The notes under the pieces are model-generated. The model saw only the letters and a program-made list of their open reading frames with translations. It did no database searches and was not told where the DNA came from. From assembly GCF_017086445.1 (NCBI RefSeq), contig NZ_CP070968.1, positions 1,550,001-1,614,000 on the forward strand: 64,000 nucleotides of DNA, given 5' to 3'. How positions within the stretch are numbered: position 1 is the stretch's first letter; each line of letters opens with the position of its first letter. Shown here piece by piece: positions 37,854-47,538 of this stretch. Source of the stretch: Brevundimonas fontaquae (lineage in GTDB: Bacteria; Pseudomonadota; Alphaproteobacteria; Caulobacterales; Caulobacteraceae). Position numbers and translations under genes: made by a program.

Positions 37854-38696
37854 ATGACCTATGCCGCCATCGAGCAGGAGGCGATCCTGCTGAAGGCCGT
37901 CTGGGACATGATCGACGACATGGTCAATTTCGAGATCTTCCAGTATCCGGTGACCTCCAGGCCGACCAATCTGGTGTTCGAGTCCGGCTCGCACAAACGG
38001 GTCTTCGCGATCCTACTGGCGGACTTCCTGGCCCAGCCGAAACCGTCCGCCTTGCCGTTCGCCTTCGCGCCGTCCGGTCAGCCTCCGCGTGAGACCGATC
38101 GCACCTATCTCTTCTATCTCGAGGCCATCGGCCGCCAGCCGCAGCTCGGTCCCGACGCCTCGGGACTGGCGGCGTCGGCCTCGGCCTTCGCCGACTGGCT
38201 GAACGCCGAGTGCTACTGTCCGTCAGTCTGGCTTTCCGAACTGGATCTGTCCCTGGACCTGCGCGTCTCCCGGATCTGGCTTCTGAAGGTGGTCGGGGAC
38301 GCCAACAAGCACAACTTCTCGCGGCTGGACGCGCGGGTGAAACAGATCCGCAAGATGCTCGCCCGGCACGGCCATGACGTCGATGAGGGCAGGGTCTATC
38401 GCATTCTTCCCGACTTCCAGCACTGGTTCTACAGAGACGTCTTCTCCTATCACGCCAGCACCATCGCGGAGTTCCTGGACCAGATCCGGCGGGCCCTGTT
38501 CGACTATCTCTCGCCGGAATACGCCCGGGCCTGGCGGCGCGGCGACCGGTTCGACGGCGACTACAGCTTCGACGTTCCGACGGAGATCCGCGATCCGCTG
38601 GCGCTCGGCATGTACTGGGACCTGATGAACCTGAAGCGGGGCGGCCTGGCGTTTCCGGCCTTCACGGTCTCGCCCTACTTGAAGAACCAGTTCTAG
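37854..38696 (+). CDS. Unknown third gene of the AbiE operon
   Basis: 280 residues, no signal peptide or membrane segment. It is rich in aromatic residues and predicted helical. WLLKVVGDANKHNFSRLDARVKQIRKML is the most conserved-looking segment; the N-K-H-N-F element is reminiscent of helical RNA- or nucleotide-binding proteins but does not prove a family. The ATG follows the toxin stop by 2 bp, so it is surely co-transcribed with abiEi-abiEii. It could be a defence effector or accessory, or an unrelated passenger. Confidence 0.75.
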   Translation: MTYAAIEQEAILLKAVWDMIDDMVNFEIFQYPVTSRPTNLVFESGSHKRVFAILLADFLAQPKPSALPFAFAPSGQPPRETDRTYLFYLEAIGRQPQLGPDASGLAASASAFADWLNAECYCPSVWLSELDLSLDLRVSRIWLLKVVGDANKHNFSRLDARVKQIRKMLARHGHDVDEGRVYRILPDFQHWFYRDVFSYHASTIAEFLDQIRRALFDYLSPEYARAWRRGDRFDGDYSFDVPTEIRDPLALGMYWDLMNLKRGGLAFPAFTVSPYLKNQF

Positions 38697-38705
38697 ACAG
38701 AGCCG

Positions 38706-39308
38706 CTAACGCTGCCGGTCGGGTCCACGCGCCGGTTCCCGCTCGGTCGGGCGGGGTCGGCCCGCGCGCGCCCAGGCGGCCTCGAGCAGGCGCGTCTGGA
38801 TTGCGGCGTCAGGGACCAAGCGCGCCACGACGATGGCGGCCTTCGCCAAACGCTCGCCGAGCGTGTCGTGCGCCTTCGCGGTTTCGGCGTCTCGCCGGGG
38901 CGACGGACGGTCGAGGCCGGCGGCCTGCCGATCCCGCTCGCGCGGTCGATGACCCTGCACCTCGATCCCTAAAGTCTGGGCCTGGATCCAGACCTCGCGG
39001 CGGAAGGCCGGATCGCCGGATACCCGAACCTGGTCCCAGCCGCGGTGACGGGCGATCTTGAGCATGTCGATGACCGCGTCCGGATAGGCCTGGCTGGAGA
39101 CAAGCGACTTGCCACGGTCGCGGAACATGGGCTCGGGCGCGCGATGATCGCGGAAGAAGCGCTCCGGCCGGCCGCGGAGGTCGCGCTCGACCAGATAGCG
39201 ATCGAGCACCGCCTCCGGCACATCGCCCTTGGCGGTCGAACGCCGCGAGCCGGTCGGGCCCGGCGCGGGACCGAGGCGGTTGGACGGGGCGGCGTCGGAC
39301 GTCTTCAT
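38706..39308 (-). CDS. LPD7-domain protein of conjugative elements
   Basis: 200 residues. VLDRYLVERDLRGRPERFFRDH, YPDAVIDMLKIARHRGWDQVRVSGDPAFRRE and VWIQAQTLGIEVQGHRPRERD are the hallmarks of large polyvalent-protein-associated domain 7 (LPD7), usually attached to relaxases or stand-alone in ICE transfer regions. The start overlaps the end of the TraG fragment by 4 bp, so it is downstream in the same operon. It ends 9 bp from the unknown AbiE-linked gene, tail to tail. Confidence 0.75.
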   Translation of the reverse strand: MKTSDAAPSNRLGPAPGPTGSRRSTAKGDVPEAVLDRYLVERDLRGRPERFFRDHRAPEPMFRDRGKSLVSSQAYPDAVIDMLKIARHRGWDQVRVSGDPAFRREVWIQAQTLGIEVQGHRPRERDRQAAGLDRPSPRRDAETAKAHDTLGERLAKAAIVVARLVPDAAIQTRLLEAAWARAGRPRPTEREPARGPDRQR

Positions 39309-40078
39309 GGCTCGCGCTCCAGCACGGCCGTGTCGACGACCCGATCCAGCCAGGCGCCGACGGCGCTCTCATCCGCGCCGGGCGGAGGGGGCGGCAGGCC
39401 TTCGGCGGCGAAGGCCCGGGCGATGACGTCGAAATCCATCGGATCCTCCTCCAGAACCGGAGGCGAGGTCGGCGCGGCGACCGGCGCCAGGTCGGGGGCG
39501 GGCCGCAGCCGGCGCTGGAAGGCGCGCTCCCGGAAGTAGGCGATCTTCCGGCCCCGGACCGGCGGCAGGCCGGCCTTCAACACGATCAGGGCCGCCTGCG
39601 GCAACTGCATCAGCTCCTGGGGCAGCATCAGCGCCCGGCGCTGGTCGGAGACGGTCGTGCTGCGGCGGCCCCGGCTCAGTCCCGTCGGTCGGCTGCGGCT
39701 GCGGCCGTCCGTCGTATAGGCGCCCAGCCGATCGCTGAGCTCCTGGGCGATCTTGAGCTCTTTCGGCGCAAAGACGATCTCGACCCCGCAGTTGGTCATC
39801 ACCTCCTCGGCCACGTCCGGGCCGTAGATCGCCCTCAGCTGGGACGGGCTCTGAAGCACCGCGAGCAGCCGCAGACCGTAGCCGGCGACCCAGGCGAAGG
39901 CGTGGGCCAGGACCGGCGCGGGCCCGAGACGGGCGAACTCGTCGAGCACGATCAGGGCGGGGCGGTCGGCGGGGCCGGGCAGGGCGCGGCTGTTCAGGTC
40001 GACCAGCTGCTGGAAGAGCAGCGCATAGAGCGGCTGGATCCGCAGCATGTTGTCCGGGGTGGCGCCCAGATATGCGGA
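39305..40078 (-). pseudogene. TraG/VirD4 coupling protein, C-terminal fragment
   Basis: About 258 codons. YLGATPDNMLRIQPLYALLFQQLVDL, ALIVLDEFARLGPAPVLAHAF (Walker B) and LLAVLQSPSQLRAIYG are the second half of the T4SS coupling ATPase. Walker A and the membrane anchor are missing: homology stops at about 40078, where a VirB1 fragment begins on the other strand. The coupling protein brings the relaxase–DNA complex to the secretion channel; this copy cannot work. Confidence 0.85.
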
Positions 40079-40601
40079 GAGCCGGTTCAACCCGATCGCG
40101 ATCGGCGTCAACCGGGGTCCGCGTCCGGCCCGATCGCCTCGGGACGCCGCGGACGCGGCGCGCATCGCCCGCGGCCTGCTGGCGCGGGGCGCGAACCTCG
40201 ATCTCGGCGTGGCCCAGATCAACAGCGACAATCTGGACTGGCTCGGCCTGTCCGTGGAGGCGGCCTTCGACCCGTGCCGCAACCTCGCCGCCGCCGGCGT
40301 CGTCCTGCGCGCGGGCTATCGCCCGGCCGAAGGTGTCGATCGCCAGACGACCCTGAGGGTCGCGCTGTCCCGATACAACACCGGCCATCCGGAGCGCGGC
40401 TTCCGCAACGGCTACGTCGCTCGCGTCGAGGCGGCCGCCGCGACCCTCGGCGTCCTGCCGCTCGCCCCTGTTCGAACCCCTGCAGACGACCGGCCCGCAC
40501 CACCCGCTCCGCCGCTGCCGCCGCCCGCCTGGGACGTTTTCGGGCGGGCCCAGGCCAGCGCCGTCCTCACCTTCACCGCCGCCCCAGACACGGAGTTCTG
40601 A
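40068..40601 (+). pseudogene. virB1: VirB1-like lytic transglycosylase, N-terminally truncated
   Basis: About 177 codons from AESRFNPIAIGVN. LLARGANLDLGVAQINSDNLDWLGLSVE and AFDPCRNLAAAGVVLRAGY are the SLT-fold segments that follow the catalytic Glu; that Glu-containing start and the signal peptide are absent or just at the break. A Pro-rich tail follows. It normally opens the peptidoglycan for the T4SS. It is the first of a virB1-B2-x-B3-B4 row and ends 1 bp before virB2. Confidence 0.8.
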
Positions 40602-40602
40602 G

Positions 40603-40902
40603 ATGACCGCATCCGCGACCGTCCGCAGGGCCGGCGCCGCCGGCGCCATCGCCCTCGCCGCCAGCCTCGTCCTGGTCCAGCCCGCCTTCGCCTCGGCCAA
40701 TGTCGAAGGCCTTCTGCAGAACGTCGTCGACATGCTCACCGGCAACACGGCCCGGCTTCTGGCCGTGCTGGCGGTCGTGGTCGTCGGCATCCTGTGGATG
40801 TTCGGCCTGTTCGACCTGCGGCGGGCGGCGATCGTCGTGCTCGGCATCGTCGTGGTCTTCGGCGCGGCCGAGATCGTCAACCTGATCACTGGCGGTGCGT
40901 GA
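40603..40902 (+). CDS. virB2: VirB2/TrbC-type pilin
   Basis: 99 residues. A long signal peptide cleaved after PAFA leaves a mature pilin with two helices (TARLLAVLAVVVVGILWMFG and AIVVLGIVVVFGAAEIVN), as in TrbC/VirB2. It forms the conjugative pilus. The stop overlaps the next start (TGATG). Confidence 0.85.
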   Translation: MTASATVRRAGAAGAIALAASLVLVQPAFASANVEGLLQNVVDMLTGNTARLLAVLAVVVVGILWMFGLFDLRRAAIVVLGIVVVFGAAEIVNLITGGA

Positions 40903-41084
40903 TGGAGGCGACCGTGCCCTGGCTGGCGGTCGCTTCGGCCGCGATCGTCCTGGCCCTGTGCCTGATGCTCGGCCTGAAGCTGATCTCGCCCACGCGGTTC
41001 GCCCAGATCCTCGCCGGCCTCGCCTCGGGGCTCGCCCTCGCCCTGACCCTGTCGCGCCTGTCCGCCGGAGGTCATCATGGCTGA
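40902..41084 (+). CDS. Small membrane protein in T4SS row
   Basis: 60 residues with two hydrophobic segments (VPWLAVASAAIVLALCLML and ILAGLASGLALALTLSR) and a C-terminal SAGGHHG. Such short proteins occur between virB2 and virB3 in some alphaproteobacterial elements, but no defined family was recognised. It overlaps virB2 and virB3. Confidence 0.6.
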   Translation: MEATVPWLAVASAAIVLALCLMLGLKLISPTRFAQILAGLASGLALALTLSRLSAGGHHG

Positions 41085-41412
41085 CGAACGTCTGACCGAG
41101 GACCCGCTGTTCCTGGCCTGCACGCGGCCGGCCATGATCCTGGGCGTGCCCATGGAGGCCATGGGCGTCAACGTCATCGTCTCGGGCGTCGTCTTCCTCG
41201 TCGGCGGCAGCCTGCTCTATCTGCTCGTCGCCCCGGCCCTGCATTTGGTCTTCCGGGCGATCTGCCGGGCGGACCACAACGCCTTCCGGCTCCTCTTCGT
41301 CTATGTCGACACCAAGGGCCGGTCGCGCAATGCGGGCCTCTGGGGCGGGAGTTCGGCGACGCCCCTCCCCCTCGTCCGCCGCTATCGCCTGGCGGAGCTG
41401 ACCCGTGGCTGA
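41077..41412 (+). CDS. virB3: VirB3-type inner-membrane T4SS protein
   Basis: 111 residues. LTEDPLFLACTRPAMILGVPMEA is the VirB3/TrbD N-terminal signature, followed by two close membrane helices. It anchors the VirB4 ATPase. It overlaps virB4 by 8 bp. Confidence 0.87.
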   Translation: MADERLTEDPLFLACTRPAMILGVPMEAMGVNVIVSGVVFLVGGSLLYLLVAPALHLVFRAICRADHNAFRLLFVYVDTKGRSRNAGLWGGSSATPLPLVRRYRLAELTRG

Positions 41413-42213
41413 GGGCGGGGTTCCTCCGGCGCGCCTGCGGCGGGAGGCCGACGCCCGGCCGCACCTGCCCTATGCGCGTCATGTCTCCGACCATGTGGTC
41501 ACGCTCGACAGCGGCGCCCTGATGATGGTGTTCCAGATCGACGGAGCCAGCTTCGAGACCGCCGACGCCCGGGACCTCAACGACTGGCACGTCAAGCTCA
41601 ACCAGGCCTGGCGCAATCTCGCCGACGACCGGCTGGCGGTCTGGCATCATGTGGTCCGGCGTCCGGTGGAGCTGGAACGCTCCTCCGGGTTTCGATCGAC
41701 CTTCGCCGGCGAACTCGGCGCCCTCTACGACCATCGGGTCGCGCGCCGGCAGCTCTGGATCAACGAGCTGTTCGTCACCCTCGTCCTTCATCCGGGTCGC
41801 GACGCGGGCGACCGGGCCGCGGCGCTCGCGAAACGCCTGAAGGCGGCGCGCCGCAGCGACGGCGAGGTCGAGGTCGCCCATATCCGGCGCCTCGAGGAGG
41901 CCGGGCGCGACCTGGCCCAGTACCTTGGGCGGTACGCGCCGCGCCGGCTCGGTCTCTACGAACGCGACGGCCTGTGGTTCTCCGAGCCGATGGAGGTCAT
42001 GCGGCTCGTCTTGACCGGACGCCGGTCGCCGGTCCCGCTCGTGTTCGGCCACCTCGGCTCGGCGGTCTACACCGTGCGCGCCATCTTCGGTCGCGAGACC
42101 CTCGAGCTGCGCGACGCGGCCGATGCGCGCTACGCCGGCGTCCTGGCCATCAAGGAGTATCCGGCGACGACCCGGCCCGGACTGTGGGACGACCTGCTGA
42201 GCGTCCGCTTCGG
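41405..42213 (+). pseudogene. virB4: VirB4 ATPase, N-terminal fragment
   Basis: About 270 codons of the CagE/TrbE/VirB4 N-terminal domain (HLPYARHVSDHVVTLDSGALMMVFQIDGASFETAD, AILAIKEYPATTRPGLWDDLLSV-type end). The family is about 800 residues with Walker A and B in the second half; both are missing. After LLSVRF the frame runs antisense into the TonB receptor and stops at 42271. The break inactivates the main T4SS motor. Confidence 0.85.
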
Positions 42214-45051
42214 CTTGAGCACATTGAGGGTGAGCGAAAGGCCTTCGCCCCATCCGCTCCCGAAGTCGTAGCGGACCTGGCCGTCCAGGGTGATCCAGTC
42301 ATCGATCCCGCGTCCGTTGACCCGATCGCGTCCTCCGCTGACGTGGTTGAGGGCGCTGCCGAGGGTGAGCGGGCCCCGCTGCCACTGGGCGCCGAAGCGG
42401 CCCCGCCACCGGGCGGGAAAGTTCGGGGCGCCGAGCAGGTCCTCGGTGGGCGACGCAGCCGTGACCGTCCGGTCGTTGGTCAGCAGATGGGTCACGCTCG
42501 CGTCGAGCGAGATGTCATCCGACCCCAGGGTGAAGCGATAGCGGGTCGAAAGGTCGAGCCCCTCGACCTCCACGGCCGAAGCATTGACGTAGCGGTTATC
42601 GATGACGGCGCCGTAGGCGGTCGCCGGGAAGACGTTCGGATTGAAGTTGCCCGGGTGGCCGAGCAGGGACTGGACATAGGCCCGGTCGTCCGCGTTTGAG
42701 CCGGGGCTCACATAGCGGATGAAAGGGGCCAGGGTCGGATCATTGAGCGCATTGATCAGGTTCTCCGCGACCGGGGTCGCGATCCGGTCCTCGAAGGTCG
42801 TCCGGAACCAGCCGCCCTCGATCCGGAGACCTTCGGCGGCGGCGGGCGTCCAGACGAAGCCCGCCGTCCAGGACTCCGCGGTCTCCGGGATGAGATTCGG
42901 GTTGCCCCCGTACTGGACGATGCTGATCACATTGGCGCCGGCGCGGTCCAGGAACACCGGGCCGAGCCGGTAGGCGCTGTTCAACTCCCTCAGCGAAGGG
43001 GCGCGGAACGAGGTGCCGTAGCTGGCGCGCAGGAGCAGGTCGGGGGTCGGGTTGTAGAGGACGCCGACCTTGGGATTGCTGGTCTGGCCGATCCCCTCAT
43101 GGTCCTCGACACGACCGGCAAGGGACAGCTCCAACCGTTCGAGGCCGGGCCGGGCGTTGTCGGGCCCCACGAGCGGCGCGCGCAGTTCGACGAAGGCGGC
43201 CGAGACGTCGCGCTCGAACGCCGTCGGGGCGGCGATGCGCGGCGCTGCGCCGGAGATGAAATTCTCGCCGGAGGTTTCGAAGCGCTCCTGGCGATAGTCG
43301 ACACCGACGGCCATGCGCAGGTCCCCGCCTGGCAGGGCGAAGAGGACGCCGTCGGCTTTGAGGTTGAAGGAGCCGACCGTGCTGATGTTCTCGGACCGAA
43401 GGTAGCCGGACCCGATGAAGGCCAACAGGGCCGGGCTATGGGCGGCGGGATCGCCATAGGGATTGAAGTAGCCGTCGACGGCCGGGTTGAAGGTGGTTCC
43501 CGGATTGTTCGGCGTAGAGCCGAGGGCTTCGTCGAGCCGGGTCGTCTGGACCCGGTTCGAGGCCATAAGCCCGGTAGTCTCCCGACCTCCGCTCAGATAG
43601 GCCGCGAGGTTCCATCCGGCGAGTTCACCCGTGACCCCGACGGCGCCGCCGACGCTGCGGGAGAAGCCTTCGTCACGGCCCGGCCCCAGGTCGTTGATGA
43701 AGGAATAGGCGATCTCCTGATAGGGCTCGCCCGCCACCGGCACGAAGAAGGGATTGTCCGGCGTCACGAACAGGATGCCGATGTCGGCCACCGACTCCTG
43801 GATGTAGGTCCGGTCGGTGTAGCGAAGGTCGCCGTCCAGACTGAAACCACCCGGAAGGTCCTGCCGGCCCGCCACGAAAAGGCTGTGCCGGCGCTGGTGC
43901 GGCAGGCTCCACAGGCCCTCCATCTGATTGGTCAGATTGACTTCGCCCGGGCGAAAGTCTCCAGGCGGGAGGCCCACGCCGTTCTGATTGCGTGGGATGG
44001 CGTAGACCGGTTCATAGGATCCGCTGACCGGATCGAACGCCATGAGGTTGCCCGGGGCCGCGTAGGTGAAGCGCCAGTCCGAGCCGCCCAGCGGGCGCAG
44101 GTCCGCATTCGCGGTTGCGCGACGGTCGGCGGCGCGCAACTCGCCGCGGTCGTGGAATTCGTAAGCGGCGAGGAGGCCGCCGTTGGACCAGTTGAAACCG
44201 CCGCTGTGAGACAGGAGAGTCTCCTCGGCCCCGCCGTCGCTGGTGCCGCCAACACGTAGCCGGGTTTCGGCGCCGTCGAACCGTGACTTCAGGATGATGT
44301 TGACCACACCGCCGACCGCGTCTGCGCCGTAGAGGGCCGACGCGCCGTCGAGCAGCACATCCGCTCGGGCGATGGCGCTGCTGGGAAGATTGGAGATGTC
44401 CGAGAAGTCGCCGGCGCTGCCCGTGCCCGCGATCCGCCGGCCGTTGACCAGGACGAGGGTTGCATCCGCGCCCAGACCCCGCAGGTTCACCCCGGTCGCA
44501 TAAGCCGAGTTTCGGCTCGTGCGGTCTGCGCCTGTCCCGGCAGACCCCTCATAGGCCGCCCCGGTGAAGTTCTGCGGCAAGGCGGCGAGGGTCTCGGCGA
44601 CCGTCGCGCGGCCTTGCCGGGCGATGTCGTCCTGGGTGATGACGGTGACCGGCGACGGACTGTCCGCGCCCCGCAGATAGGTCCCCGTGACCACGATTTC
44701 TTCAAGCTGGGTGGCCTGCGGTTCGGCCTCGGCGCGGGCTGAGGGATCAACGAGCACGAAGACCGTCGGGCGGCTCTGGCGATAGGCCAGGCCCGTCCCG
44801 CGCAGGAGCTCCGCGAGCGCGGCCTCAGGAGTGTATTCGCCGGTGAGGGCGCGAGCCTGTCGGCCGGTTACCAGCGCGCTGGGATAGAGGATCTGCAGGC
44901 CGCTCTGCTGGGCGAACACCGGCAGGCTACGCTCAAGCGGCCCGGCGCCGATGCTGAACGTCCGGACGGCCTCGGTCGATTGCGCGATGACCGGCGTCGC
45001 GACACCCAGCATGAGCGCAGCGAGCGCGGTTGAAGTGAACCTGTGACCCAT
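42214..45051 (-). pseudogene. TonB-dependent receptor with STN domain, C-terminus lost
   Basis: About 945 good codons. A signal peptide, a secretin/TonB short N-terminal domain (FSIGAGPLERSLPVFAQQSGLQILY, residues 30–100), a plug (EEIVVTGTYLRG, VLVNGRRIAG, GASALYGADAVGGVVNIIL) and a 22-strand barrel are present. The final part should read …LNVLNLFD… with a last strand ending in an aromatic residue; instead LSLTLNVL is followed by 28 residues read antisense from virB4. Loss of the last strand normally prevents outer-membrane assembly. The STN domain would have signalled to the FecR protein upstream. Confidence 0.8.
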
Positions 45052-45142
45052 GATCTCCCCCTCTTTTCTACCCGCGGCTTTGCGGGGCGGGGAGGAGACG
45101 TTGGGTCGCGGGGCGTCCCCTAAGTCCGGACGCAGATTATTT

Positions 45143-46129
45143 TCATGCCGGCCCCGAAAGGATCAGATGGCCGTCGGCCGCCGTGGCGGCTTCAAGGTGA
45201 TAGAGGTCGCGCAGGGCGGCGACGAAGCCGTCGATGTCCCCGGCGTTGAAAACGCCGCTGACCCGGATCGACGAGATGCGTTCGTCGCGAAGCTCGATCG
45301 GTTTGGAGGTGTAGCGGTTCACCTCCGTCACGGCCGCAGCGATCGGCGTGTTCTCAAAGGTCAGCCGGCCGACTGTCCAACTGGTTTCGGCCGGGACATT
45401 GACCGCGACGACCCGGGGCGTTGGACCCGAGGTGGTGACCTGCTGGCCGGGCTCCAGGGTCCATTGGGCCGTCCTCGAGGACGGCTTGTGAACGTCGACG
45501 CGCCCTTCGACCAGGACGACACGCGCCCCGGAGCCGGATCGCCGAACGTCAAAGCGCGTGCCGACGGCGGTGACCTCCGTGTCGCCCGCCTGGACGAAGA
45601 AAGGCCGCGCGGCGTCGCCCTCGACCTCAAACATGGCGCGTCCTGCTGCGAGCGTGACCACGCGACGGGCGTCGGTGAAGCGAACGGTGACCCGCGAGTC
45701 CGTGTCGAGGACGATGCGGGAACCGTCTTCCAGCCGCACGGTGCGTTGCTCGCCGATGGCCGTGGCGTAGGCGTCCGGCCGCTGCAGGGACCACCAGGTC
45801 AGGCTCGCGGCTCCGATCACAAGCGCCATGGCGCCCGCGACGCCGAGCGGGATCAGACGGCCGGCGTCCCGCATCCGACGGCGCGGGCGCGCCTTTTCGA
45901 CTCGACTCAAGGCCTCGTCGGCGAGCCCCGCCATCCCGGGGCTTTGCGCCAGCGTCCCTGCCGCGTCCCACATGGCTTCGAGACGGCTGAAAGCGCGCGC
46001 GTTCTCCGGGTCTCGCCGCCACGCGCTGAACGCCTTCACGTCGGCGGTCGTGACCTTGCGCTGGTTCAACTTGCTGAACCAGTCGGCGGCTTCCTTGCGC
46101 CTGATGTCGGCTTCAGCCTCGATCATCAT
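45143..46129 (-). CDS. FecR-family anti-sigma/sensor protein
   Basis: 328 residues. DUF4880 at the N-terminus (EAADWFSKLNQRKVTTADVKAFSAWRRDPENARAF), one membrane helix (about 95–115), then the periplasmic FecR domain (TAIGEQRTVRLEDGSRIVLDTDS, AGRAMFEVEGDAARPF, VGTRFDVRRSG) and a C-terminal STN-like DUF4974 part. It transmits the ligand state of the TonB receptor to the ECF sigma factor encoded 7 bp upstream. Confidence 0.92.
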   Translation of the reverse strand: MMIEAEADIRRKEAADWFSKLNQRKVTTADVKAFSAWRRDPENARAFSRLEAMWDAAGTLAQSPGMAGLADEALSRVEKARPRRRMRDAGRLIPLGVAGAMALVIGAASLTWWSLQRPDAYATAIGEQRTVRLEDGSRIVLDTDSRVTVRFTDARRVVTLAAGRAMFEVEGDAARPFFVQAGDTEVTAVGTRFDVRRSGSGARVVLVEGRVDVHKPSSRTAQWTLEPGQQVTTSGPTPRVVAVNVPAETSWTVGRLTFENTPIAAAVTEVNRYTSKPIELRDERISSIRVSGVFNAGDIDGFVAALRDLYHLEAATAADGHLILSGPA

Positions 46130-46136
46130 CCGTTGC

Positions 46137-46628
46137 CTACAGGTCCAGCCGAGACGCGCAGTACTGAAGCGCCCTGGACATTCGCCATTCCACCGTTTTC
46201 ACGCTGATCTCGAGCGACACGGAGATCTCGGGATAAGTCATACCGCCAAAGCGGTTCAAGACGAAGACGTCGCGGTAGAGTTGCGGCATGGACCGGATAA
46301 CCTGTTCGAGAAGGACTTGGTCGAACTGCGGCGCGGCCTCGGCCTCGGCAGGTCTTTGAAGCGCCTGGCTCTGGCGGCGTCGGCCCTCTCTTCGGCTTTC
46401 ATCGCGGACCAGATTGAGGGCGATCTGCAGCAGGAACGCTTTTGGATGGCGGATGTCCGACACGGCGTAAGGCGCCGCCCTGAGGTAGGTCTCCTGGACG
46501 ACATCCGCCGCAGCGTCGGCGCCGATGTGAGGGCGCAACCGGCGATCCAGCCAGACGGCGTATCGCCGGTAGAGACGGTTGATCCCGTCCTGCGCCTCCA
46601 CCCCCAGCTGCTTCGTATCGGTCACCAC
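46137..46628 (-). CDS. FecI-like ECF RNA polymerase sigma factor
   Basis: 163 residues. Sigma region 2 (ADVVQETYLRAAPYAVSDIRHPKAFLLQIALNLVRDE) and region 4 (LPQLYRDVFVLNRFGGMTYPEISVSLEISVKTVEWRMSRAL) are complete. The start is GTG at 46628 (a second GTG follows at once). It is the first gene of sigma–FecR–TonB receptor, an iron- or siderophore-type surface-signalling unit. Since the receptor is truncated, the switch may be locked. Confidence 0.9.
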   Translation of the reverse strand: MVTDTKQLGVEAQDGINRLYRRYAVWLDRRLRPHIGADAAADVVQETYLRAAPYAVSDIRHPKAFLLQIALNLVRDESRREGRRRQSQALQRPAEAEAAPQFDQVLLEQVIRSMPQLYRDVFVLNRFGGMTYPEISVSLEISVKTVEWRMSRALQYCASRLDL

Positions 46629-47101
46629 GGATCTCCGACCTCTCGACGAGAGGGGCGGGAATCCCGGCGTGGCCGCGCGATTCCGGGCAGGCGCGCCGAC
46701 GCGCGCGCTCAGATGGCGGCAACCGGCCGACGCACAGAGCGGCAGCCGTCGATGATTTGATATCGCACAGGGGATTCCAGGCCCCTATCGGCGCGAACGC
46801 CGACATCGAAGCATGAATCAAACGGAATCCCGACGCAAGCGGGAGGGGTCGGGCGTTGGAATCCTCTGCGATCGAGGCCCGTTACTTCAGCGCGCAGCGC
46901 CGCCTCCGTCAGCGACGAACCCCGGCTCCGGCTGTGCGCCTATCTCGCGGCGCCCGACGGCTCCGCTGTAGGCGCGACCCTTCTACGGTTCAACCGGCGC
47001 CGTCGGACCGCAAGAAACCTGCGGGCGGCCCGCAATTGATCGACGTTGCCCGGGTCCGAACCCGCCGTGTACGGAGAAAGTCGGACAACCCGTGGTGTAA
47101 T
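46629..47101. other. Intergenic stretch upstream of fecI-like and luxR-like genes
   Basis: Divergent upstream region of 473 bp. It must hold promoters for both neighbours, but no clear palindrome or −35/−10 pair stands out. The plus-strand frame from 46856 leads into the LuxR gene but encodes Arg-rich, non-family sequence and is taken as non-coding. Confidence 0.4.
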
Positions 47102-47344
47102 ATGGAAGCTGTCTCCGAAGATCCGGACCGTGGATCGCCCGCGGTCAGCCTGAGCCCGCGCGAACAGGAATGCCTGCAATGGGTCTGTCGCGGGAAGAGC
47201 TCCTCCGACATCGGAACCATATTGTCGCTGTCGCCCCGCACCGTGGACAGCTATCTTGAGAAGGTCTGTTCCAAACTCCGGGTCCGGACCCGGATCGAAG
47301 CGGTCGCCTCGGCGGTCCGGCGCGGTCTGATCGACCCGGGATGA
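47102..47344 (+). CDS. Short LuxR-type HTH protein
   Basis: 80 residues, almost only the DNA-binding domain: LSPREQECLQWVCRGKSSSDIGTILSLSPRTVDSYLEKVCSKLRVRTRIEAVA is a full GerE/LuxR helix-turn-helix. The sensory N-terminal half of LuxR regulators is lacking; either it works as a minimal regulator or an upstream part was lost. No target can be named. Confidence 0.75.
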   Translation: MEAVSEDPDRGSPAVSLSPREQECLQWVCRGKSSSDIGTILSLSPRTVDSYLEKVCSKLRVRTRIEAVASAVRRGLIDPG

Positions 47345-47538
47345 GGGAAGGGGGCGGGCCAGGAACTTCTGTGATGAAGCCCGGCGTTTCGCCGCCGATC
47401 GCCGCCGACGTTTGCACGTCCCCTGGCTCTCGATCGGCGCCTATCGTTCCCGGAACCCGCCGCCGGTAAGTCTAGATCGGGCAGCGCAAGCGCGCCAGCC
47501 GGGCTTGACCCCCGGCAGCAGCGGAGCAAGACACCCAG

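Noticed and set aside
46856..47101. N-terminal extension of the LuxR-like protein
   Set aside because: The 82 extra codons are Arg-rich and unlike any LuxR sensor domain.
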